Below are positions 51,905 through 62,200 of a stretch of 64,000 bases of DNA, in pieces (positions within the stretch are counted from its first letter, which is position 1; the number at the start of each line of letters is the position of its first letter). Origin of the DNA: Coriaria nepalensis (taxonomy: Eukaryota > Streptophyta > Magnoliopsida > Cucurbitales > Coriariaceae). A program made the translations under genes and the position numbers. The notes under the pieces are model-generated. The model had not been told where the DNA came from. It searched no databases and saw nothing but the letters and a program-made list of their open reading frames with translations. The DNA is taken from the NCBI GenBank assembly GCA_027186245.1, contig CP114482.1, positions 18,309,209-18,373,208 of the forward strand, in the 5' to 3' direction.

Positions 51905-54900
51905 TCTTTTTAAGACAAGTATGCATTTGTTTTATGTTATATTCATGGCAATGAGTTTTTTCAAGAAACTAAATTATTTGGAACCCATTGGAGCGAATGC
52001 TATTTTCGCATTTCAAACATCACTTTCGTGCATAGCTTGGTTATGATTTTTTGAAGGCAAGTATGAATTTGTTTAATCTTAGAGTCATCATCTCAATGTC
52101 TCTTTGAAAGCCACTAATTCATTTGAAAGCAATTAAAATGAATTCTATTTTCGCACCTCGAACCCGACTTTTGTACGTAACTTGCTAATGATCATTTTAG
52201 GGCAAGTAGTCATTTGTTTCATTTGAGATTCATGTCAATGAGTCTTTTCAACTCACTAATTCATTTGAAAGCAATTCGAACGAATTCTTTTTTTGCACTT
52301 CAAACACTACTTTTGTGAATCACTTGTTAATGATCTTTTTAAGACAAGTATGCATCTGTTTTATGTTATATTCATGGCAATGAGTTTTTTCAAGAAACTA
52401 AATTATTTGGAACTCATTGGAGCGAATACTATTTTCGTATTTCAAACATGACGTTTGCGTATAGCTTGGTTATGATTTTTTGAAGGCAAGTATGAATTTG
52501 TTTAATCATAGAGTCATCATCTCAATCTCCGTTTAAAAAACACTAATTCATTTGAAAGCAATTAAAATGAATTCTATTTTCAGACTTCGAACCCAACTTT
52601 CGTACATAACTTGCTAATGATCATTTTAGCGCAAGTTGTCATATTTTTCATTTGAGATTCATGTCAATGAGTTTTTTCAACTCACTAATTCATTTGAAAG
52701 CAATTCGAACGAATTCTATTTTTGCACTTCAAACACTACTTTTGTGAATCACTTGTTAATGATCTTTTTAAGACAAGTATGCATTTGTTTTATGTTATAT
52801 TCATGGCAATGAGTTTTTTCAAGAAACTAAATTATTTCGAACCCATTGGAGCGAATACTATTTTCGCATTCAAACATGACGTTCGCGCATAGCTTGGTTA
52901 TGATTTTTTGAAGGCAAGTATGAATTTGTTTAATCTTAGAGTCATCATCTCAATGTCCCTTTAAAAGTCACTAATTCATTTGAAAGCAATTAAAATTAAT
53001 TTTATTTTCGGACTTCGAACCCGACTTACGTTCATAACTTGCTAATGATCGTTTTAGCGCAAGTAGTCATACTTTTCATTTGAGATTCAAGTCAATGAGT
53101 TTTTTGAAGTCACTAATTCATTTGAAAGCAATTCGAACGAATTCTATTTTTGCACTTCAAACACTACTTTTGTGAATCACTTGCTAATGATCTTTTTAAG
53201 ACAAGTATGCATTTGTTTTATGTTATATTCATGGCAATGAGTTTTTTCAAGAAACTAAATTATTTGGAACCCATTGGAGCGAATGCTATTTTCGCATTTC
53301 AAACATCACTTTCGTGCATAGCTTGGTTATGATTTTTTGAAGGCAAGTATGAATTTGTTTAATCTTAGAGTCATCATCTCAATGTCTCTTTGAAAGCCAC
53401 TAATTCATTTGAAAGCAATTAAAATGAATTCTATTTTCGCACCTCGAACCCGACTTTCGTACGTAACTTGCTAATGATCATTTTAGGGCAAGTAGTCATT
53501 TGTTTCATTTGAGATTCATGTCAATGAGTCTTTTCAACTCACTAATTCATTTGAAAGCAATTCGAACGAATTCTTTTTTTGCACTTCAAACACTACTTTT
53601 GTGAATCACTTGTTAATGATCTTTTTAAGACAAGTATGCATCTGTTTTATGTTATATTCATGGCAATGAGTTTTTTCAAGAAACTAAATTATTTGGAACT
53701 CATTGGAGCGAATACTATTTTCGTATTTCAAACATGACGTTTGCGTATAGCTTGGTTATGATTTTTTGAAGGCAAGTATGAATTTGTTTAATCATAGAGT
53801 CATCATCTCAATCTCCGTTTAAAAAACACTAATTCATTTGAAAGCAATTAAAATGAATTCTATTTTCAGACTTCGAACCCAACTTTCGTACATAACTTGC
53901 TAATGATCATTTTAGCGCAAGTTGTCATATTTTTCATTTGAGATTCATGTCAATGAGTTTTTTCAACTCACTAATTCATTTGAAAGCAATTCGAACGAAT
54001 TCTATTTTTGCACTTCAAACACTACTTTTGTGAATCACTTGTTAATGATCTTTTTAAGACAAGTATGCATTTGTTTTATGTTATATTCATGGCAATGAGT
54101 TTTTTCAAGAAACTAAATTATTTCGAACCCATTGGAGCGAATACTATTTTCGCATTCAAACATGACGTTCGCGCATAGCTTGGTTATGATTTTTTGAAGG
54201 CAAGTATGAATTTGTTTAATCTTAGAGTCATCATCTCAATGTCCCTTTAAAAGTCACTAATTCATTTGAAAGCAATTAAAATTAATTCTATTTTCGGACT
54301 TCGAACCCGACTTACGTTCATAACTTGCTAATGATCGTTTTAGCGCATGTTGTCATACTTTTCATTTGAGATTCAAGTCAATGAGTTTTTTGAAGTCACT
54401 AATTCATTTGAAAGCAATTCGAACGAATTCTATTTTTGCACTTCAAACACTACTTTTGTGAATCACTTGCTAATGATCTTTTGAAGACAAGTATGCATTT
54501 GTTTTATGTTATATTCATGGCAATGAGTTTTTTCAAGAAACTAAATTATTTGGAACCCATTGGAGCGAATGCTATTTTCGCATTTCAAACATCACTTTCG
54601 TGCATAGCTTGGTTATGATTTTTTGAAGGCAAGTATGAATTTGTTTAATCTTAGAGTCATCATCTCAATGTCTCTTTGAAAGCCACTAATCCAATTGAAA
54701 GCAATTAAAATGAATTCTATTTTCGCACCTCGAACCCGACTTTCGTACGTAACTTGCTAATGATCATTTTAGGGCAAGTAGTCATTTGTTTCATTTGAGA
54801 TTCATGTCAATGAGTCTTTTCAAGCCACTAATTCATTTGAAAGCAATTCGAACGAATTCTTTTTTTGCACTTCAAACACTACTTTTGTGAATCACTTGTT

Positions 54901-55075
54901 AATGATCTTTTTAAGACAAGTATGCATCTGTTTTATGTTATATTCATGGCAATGAGTTTTTTCAAGAAACTAAATTATTTGGAACTCATTGGAGCGAATA
55001 CTATTTTCGTATTTCAAACATGACGTTTGCGTATAGCTTGGTTATGATTTTTTGAAGGCAAGTATGAATTTGTTT
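51905..55075 (+). repeat. 1,286-bp super-repeat (3 HOR units, 9 monomers), ~2.5 copies
   Basis: The markers cactttcgtgcatagc (52020, 53306, 54592), ttgcgtatagcttgg (about 52454, 53741, 55027) and the cgcattcaaacatg 1-bp deletion (52866, 54152) recur with a 1,286-bp step, that is 3 x 429 minus 1. The left limit is near 51900 (cttggtaatg versus cttgctaatg). The right limit is where aatcttagag replaces aatcatagag near 55076. The shared single-base deletion shows that it was present before amplification. Confidence 0.85.
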
Positions 55076-57165
55076 AATCTTAGAGTCATCATCTCAATGT
55101 CCCTTTAAAAGTCACTAATTCATTTGAAAGCAATTAAGATTAATTCTATTTTCGGACTTCGAACCCGACTTTCATACATAACTTGCTAATGATCGTTTTA
55201 GCCTAAGTAGTCATATTTTTCATTTGAGATTCATGTCAATGAGTTTTTTGAAGTCACTAATTCATTTGAAAGCAATTCGAACGAATTCTATTTTCGCACT
55301 TCAAACACTACTTTTGTGAATCACTAGCTAATGATCTTTTTAAGACAAGTATGCATTTGTTTTATGTTATACTCATGGCAATGAGTTTTTTCAAGAAACT
55401 AAATTATTTGGAACCCATTGGAGAGAATACTATTTTCGCATTTCAAACATGACGTTCGCGCATAGCTTGGTTATGATTTTTTGAAGGCAAGTATGAATTT
55501 GTTTAATCTTAGAGTCATGATCTCAATGTCCCTTTAAAAGTCACTAATTCATTTGAAAGCAATTAAAATTAATTCTATTTTCGGGCTTCGAACCCGACTT
55601 TCGTACATAACTTGCTAACGATCATTTTAGCGCATGTTGTCATATTTTTCATTTGAGATTCATGTTAATGAGTTTTTTCAACTCACTAATTCATTTGAAA
55701 GCAATTCGAACGAATTCTATTTTTGCACTTCAAACACTACTTTTGTGAATCACTTGTTAATGATCTTTTGAAGACAAGTATGCATTTGTTTTATGTCATA
55801 TTCATGGCAATGAGTTTTTTCAAGAAACTAAATTATTTGGAACCCATTGGAGCGAATACTATTTTCGCATTTCAAACATGACGTTCGCGCATAGCTTGGT
55901 TATGATTTTTCGAAGGCAAGTATGAATTTGTCTAATCTTAGAGTCATCATCTCAATGTCCCTTTAAAAGTCACTAATCCAATTGAAAGCAATTAAAATTA
56001 ATTCTATTTTCGGACTTCGAACCCGACTTTCGTACATAACTTGCTAATGATCGTTTTAGCCCAAGTAGTCATATTTTTCATTTGAGATTCATGTCAATGA
56101 GTTTTTTCAAGCCACTAATTCATTTGAAAGCAATTCGAACGAATTCTATTTTCGCACTTCAAACACTACTTTTGTGAATCACTTGCTAATGATCTTTTTA
56201 AGACAAGTATGCATCTGTTTTATGTTATATTCATGGCAATGAGTTTTTTCAAGAAACTAAATTATTTGGAACTCATTGGAGCGAATACTATTTTCGTATT
56301 TCAAACATGACGTTTGCGTATAGCTTGGTTATGATTTTTTGAAGGCAAGTATGAATTTGTTTAATCATAGAGTCATCATCTCAATCTCCCTTTAAAAAAC
56401 ACTAATTCATTTGAAAGCAATTAAAATGAATTCTATTTTCAGACTTCGAACCCAACTTTCGTACATAACTTGCTAATGATCATTTTAGCGCAAGTTGTCA
56501 TATTTTTCATTTGAGATTCATGTCAATGAGTTTTTTCAACTCACTAATTCATTTGAAAGCAATTCGAACGAATTCTATTTTTGCACTTCAAACACTACTT
56601 TTGTGAATCACTTGTTAATGATCTTTTTAAGACAAGTATGCATTTGTTTTATGTTATATTCATGGCAATGAGTTTTTTCAAGAAACTAAATTATTTCGAA
56701 CCCATTGGAGCGAATACTATTTTCGCATTCAAACATGACGTTCGCGCATAGCTTGGTTATGATTTTTTGAAGCCAAGTATGAATTTGTTTAATCTTAGAG
56801 TCATCATCTCAATGTCCCTTTAAAAGTCACTAATTCATTTGAAAGCAATTAAAATTAATTTTATTTTCGGACTTCGAACCCGACTTACGTACATAACTTG
56901 CTAATGATCGTTTTAGCGCAAGTAGTCATACTTTTCATTTGAGATTCAAGTCAATGAGTTTTTTGAAGTCACTAATTCATTTGAAAGCAATTCGAACGAA
57001 TTCTATTTTTGCACTTCAAACACTACTTTTGTGAATCACTTGTTAATGATCTTTTTCAGACAAGTATGCATTTGTTTTAAGTTATATTCATGGCAATGAG
57101 TTTTTTCAAGAAACTAAATTATTTCGAACGCATTGGAGCGAATACTATTTTCGCATTTCAAACAT
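53288..57165 (+). repeat. Left copy of a 3.88-kb segment duplicated at offset 6,004 bp
   Basis: It matches 59292-63169 with constant offset. Three substitutions were found by eye: 54501 g/t at 60505, 55585 g/a at 61589, and 56318 g/a at 62322. The left edge is the mismatch at 53287/59291 (gctatttt versus acaatttt) and the right edge is the mismatch at 57166/63170 (acatgacat versus acatcacat). Roughly 99.9% identity implies a very recent event or strong homogenisation. Confidence 0.92.
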
Positions 57166-59291
57166 GACATTTGCGCATAGCTTGGTTATGCTTTTTTGAA
57201 GGCAAGTATGAATTTTTTTAATCTTAGAGTCATCATCTCAATGTCCCTTTAAAAGTCACTAATTCATTTGAAAGCAATTAAAATTAATTTTATTTTCGGA
57301 CTTCGAACCCGACTTTCATACATAACTTGCTAAAGATCATTTTAGCGCAAGTAATCATATTTTTCATTTGAGATTCATGTCAATGAGTTTTTTCAACTCA
57401 ATAATTCATTTGAAACCAATTCGAACGAATTCTATTTTTGCACTTCAAACACTACTTTTGTGAATCACTTGTTAATGATCTTTTTCAGACAAGTATGCAT
57501 TTGTTTTATGTTATATTCATGGCAATGAGTTTTTTCAAGAAACTAAATTATTTCGAACCCATTGGAGCGAATACTATTTTCACATTTCAAACATGACATT
57601 CGCGCATAGCTTGGTTATGATTTTTTGAAGGCAGGTATGAATTTGTCTAATCTTAGAGTCATCATCTCAATGTCTCTTTGAAAGTCACTAATTCATTTGA
57701 AGGCAATTAAAATGAATTCTATTTTCGCACTCCGAACCCTACTTTCGTACATAACTTGCTAATGATCATTTTAGCGCAAATAGTCATATTTTTCATTTGA
57801 GATTCATGTCAATGAGTTTTTTCAAGCCACTAATTCATTTGAAACCAATTCGAACGAATTCTATTTTTGCACTTCAAACACTACTTTTGTGAATCACTTG
57901 TTAATGATCTTTTTCAGACAAGTATGCATTTGTTTTATGTTATATTCATGGCAATGAGTTTTTTCAAGAAACTAAATTATTTCGAACCCATTGGAGCGAA
58001 TACTATTTTCACATTTCAAACATCACATTCGCGCATAGCTTGGTTATGATTTTTTGAAGGCAAGTATGAATTTGTTTAATCTTAGTGTCATCATCTCAAT
58101 GTCCCTTTAAAAGTCACTAATTCATTTGGAAGCAATTAATATGAATTCTATTTTCGCACTCCGAACCCTACTTTCGTACCTAACTTGCTAAGGATCATTT
58201 TAGCGCAAGTTGTCATATTTTTCATTTGAGATTCATGTCAATGAGTTTTTTCAACTCAATAATTCATTTGAAAGCAATTCGAACGAATTCTATTTTTGCA
58301 CTTCAAACACTACTTTTGTGAATCACTTGTTAATGATCTTTTTCAGACAAGTATGCATTTGTTTTATGTTATATTCATGGCAATGAGTTTTTTCAAGAAA
58401 CTAAATTATTTCGAACCCATTGGAGCGAATACTATTTTCACATTTCAAACATCACATTCGCGCATAGCTTGGTTATGATTTTTTGAAGGCAAGTATGAAT
58501 TTGTTTAATCTTAGTGTCATCATCTCAATGTCCCTTTAAAAGTCACTAATTCATTTGGAAGCAATTAAAATGAATTCTATTTTCGCACTCCGAACCCTAC
58601 TTTCGTACATAACTTGCTAAGGATCATTTTAGCGCAAGTTGTCATATTTTTCATTTGAGATTCATGTCAATGAGTTTTTTCAACTCAATAATTCATTTGA
58701 AACCAATTCGAACGAATTCTATTTTTGCACTTCAAACACTACTTTTGTGAATCACTTGTTAATGATCTTTTTCAGACAAGTATGCATTTGTTTTATGTTA
58801 TATTCATGGCAATGAGTTTTTTCAAGAAACTAAATTATTTCGAACCCATTGGAGCGAATACTATTTTCACATTTCAAACATCACATTCGCGCATAGCTTG
58901 GTTATGATTTTTTGAAGGCAAGTATGAATTTGTTTAATCTTAGTGTCATCATCTCAATGTCCCTTTAAAAGTCACTAATTCATTTGGAAGCAATTAAAAT
59001 GAATTCTATTTTCGCACTCCGAACCCTACTTTCGTACATAACTTGCTAAGGATCATTTTAGCGCAAGTTGTCATATTTTTCATTTGAGATTCATGTCAAT
59101 GAGTTTTTTCAACTCAATAATTCATTTGAAACCAATTCGAACGAATTCTATTTTTGCACTTCAAACACTACTTTTGTGAATCACTTGTTAATGATCTTTT
59201 TCAGACAAGTATGCATTTGTTTTATGTTATATTCATGGCAATCCGTTTTTTCAAGAAACTAAATTATTTCGAACCCATTGGAGCGATTACA
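57166..59291 (+). repeat. Return of central-field flavour with near-identical single-unit copies
   Basis: Units here read ctttttcagac, ttatttcgaaccc and cgcactccgaaccctac, as in the central field. From about 57.9 to 59.2 kb four successive units are almost the same. The rare variant gctaaggatcattttagcgc repeats at about 58188, 58617 and 59046 with 429-bp spacing, indicating a very recent one-unit amplification. The segment is bracketed by the two copies of the 6,004-bp-offset duplication. Confidence 0.83.
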
Positions 59292-62200
59292 ATTTTCGCA
59301 TTTCAAACATCACTTTCGTGCATAGCTTGGTTATGATTTTTTGAAGGCAAGTATGAATTTGTTTAATCTTAGAGTCATCATCTCAATGTCTCTTTGAAAG
59401 CCACTAATTCATTTGAAAGCAATTAAAATGAATTCTATTTTCGCACCTCGAACCCGACTTTCGTACGTAACTTGCTAATGATCATTTTAGGGCAAGTAGT
59501 CATTTGTTTCATTTGAGATTCATGTCAATGAGTCTTTTCAACTCACTAATTCATTTGAAAGCAATTCGAACGAATTCTTTTTTTGCACTTCAAACACTAC
59601 TTTTGTGAATCACTTGTTAATGATCTTTTTAAGACAAGTATGCATCTGTTTTATGTTATATTCATGGCAATGAGTTTTTTCAAGAAACTAAATTATTTGG
59701 AACTCATTGGAGCGAATACTATTTTCGTATTTCAAACATGACGTTTGCGTATAGCTTGGTTATGATTTTTTGAAGGCAAGTATGAATTTGTTTAATCATA
59801 GAGTCATCATCTCAATCTCCGTTTAAAAAACACTAATTCATTTGAAAGCAATTAAAATGAATTCTATTTTCAGACTTCGAACCCAACTTTCGTACATAAC
59901 TTGCTAATGATCATTTTAGCGCAAGTTGTCATATTTTTCATTTGAGATTCATGTCAATGAGTTTTTTCAACTCACTAATTCATTTGAAAGCAATTCGAAC
60001 GAATTCTATTTTTGCACTTCAAACACTACTTTTGTGAATCACTTGTTAATGATCTTTTTAAGACAAGTATGCATTTGTTTTATGTTATATTCATGGCAAT
60101 GAGTTTTTTCAAGAAACTAAATTATTTCGAACCCATTGGAGCGAATACTATTTTCGCATTCAAACATGACGTTCGCGCATAGCTTGGTTATGATTTTTTG
60201 AAGGCAAGTATGAATTTGTTTAATCTTAGAGTCATCATCTCAATGTCCCTTTAAAAGTCACTAATTCATTTGAAAGCAATTAAAATTAATTCTATTTTCG
60301 GACTTCGAACCCGACTTACGTTCATAACTTGCTAATGATCGTTTTAGCGCATGTTGTCATACTTTTCATTTGAGATTCAAGTCAATGAGTTTTTTGAAGT
60401 CACTAATTCATTTGAAAGCAATTCGAACGAATTCTATTTTTGCACTTCAAACACTACTTTTGTGAATCACTTGCTAATGATCTTTTGAAGACAAGTATGC
60501 ATTTTTTTTATGTTATATTCATGGCAATGAGTTTTTTCAAGAAACTAAATTATTTGGAACCCATTGGAGCGAATGCTATTTTCGCATTTCAAACATCACT
60601 TTCGTGCATAGCTTGGTTATGATTTTTTGAAGGCAAGTATGAATTTGTTTAATCTTAGAGTCATCATCTCAATGTCTCTTTGAAAGCCACTAATCCAATT
60701 GAAAGCAATTAAAATGAATTCTATTTTCGCACCTCGAACCCGACTTTCGTACGTAACTTGCTAATGATCATTTTAGGGCAAGTAGTCATTTGTTTCATTT
60801 GAGATTCATGTCAATGAGTCTTTTCAAGCCACTAATTCATTTGAAAGCAATTCGAACGAATTCTTTTTTTGCACTTCAAACACTACTTTTGTGAATCACT
60901 TGTTAATGATCTTTTTAAGACAAGTATGCATCTGTTTTATGTTATATTCATGGCAATGAGTTTTTTCAAGAAACTAAATTATTTGGAACTCATTGGAGCG
61001 AATACTATTTTCGTATTTCAAACATGACGTTTGCGTATAGCTTGGTTATGATTTTTTGAAGGCAAGTATGAATTTGTTTAATCTTAGAGTCATCATCTCA
61101 ATGTCCCTTTAAAAGTCACTAATTCATTTGAAAGCAATTAAGATTAATTCTATTTTCGGACTTCGAACCCGACTTTCATACATAACTTGCTAATGATCGT
61201 TTTAGCCTAAGTAGTCATATTTTTCATTTGAGATTCATGTCAATGAGTTTTTTGAAGTCACTAATTCATTTGAAAGCAATTCGAACGAATTCTATTTTCG
61301 CACTTCAAACACTACTTTTGTGAATCACTAGCTAATGATCTTTTTAAGACAAGTATGCATTTGTTTTATGTTATACTCATGGCAATGAGTTTTTTCAAGA
61401 AACTAAATTATTTGGAACCCATTGGAGAGAATACTATTTTCGCATTTCAAACATGACGTTCGCGCATAGCTTGGTTATGATTTTTTGAAGGCAAGTATGA
61501 ATTTGTTTAATCTTAGAGTCATGATCTCAATGTCCCTTTAAAAGTCACTAATTCATTTGAAAGCAATTAAAATTAATTCTATTTTCGGACTTCGAACCCG
61601 ACTTTCGTACATAACTTGCTAACGATCATTTTAGCGCATGTTGTCATATTTTTCATTTGAGATTCATGTTAATGAGTTTTTTCAACTCACTAATTCATTT
61701 GAAAGCAATTCGAACGAATTCTATTTTTGCACTTCAAACACTACTTTTGTGAATCACTTGTTAATGATCTTTTGAAGACAAGTATGCATTTGTTTTATGT
61801 CATATTCATGGCAATGAGTTTTTTCAAGAAACTAAATTATTTGGAACCCATTGGAGCGAATACTATTTTCGCATTTCAAACATGACGTTCGCGCATAGCT
61901 TGGTTATGATTTTTCGAAGGCAAGTATGAATTTGTCTAATCTTAGAGTCATCATCTCAATGTCCCTTTAAAAGTCACTAATCCAATTGAAAGCAATTAAA
62001 ATTAATTCTATTTTCGGACTTCGAACCCGACTTTCGTACATAACTTGCTAATGATCGTTTTAGCCCAAGTAGTCATATTTTTCATTTGAGATTCATGTCA
62101 ATGAGTTTTTTCAAGCCACTAATTCATTTGAAAGCAATTCGAACGAATTCTATTTTCGCACTTCAAACACTACTTTTGTGAATCACTTGCTAATGATCTT

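Larger units (their letters stand above)
50690..57165 (+). repeat. Subfamily 2, third flavour recurring every third unit
   Basis: From the C monomer at about 50690 a new flavour appears: cactttcgtgcatagc at the C end (50733), gaaagccactaattc and cgcacctcgaacccgac in A, and tttagggcaagtagtcattt at A|B. It recurs near 52.1, 53.4 and 54.7 kb, about 1,286 bp apart, separated by two other unit types. The gggcaagta...catttgttt segment resembles subfamily 1 and not the central field. A 1-bp deletion (cgcattcaaacatg in place of cgcatttcaaac) occurs at about 52866, 54152 and 56725. Confidence 0.8.
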
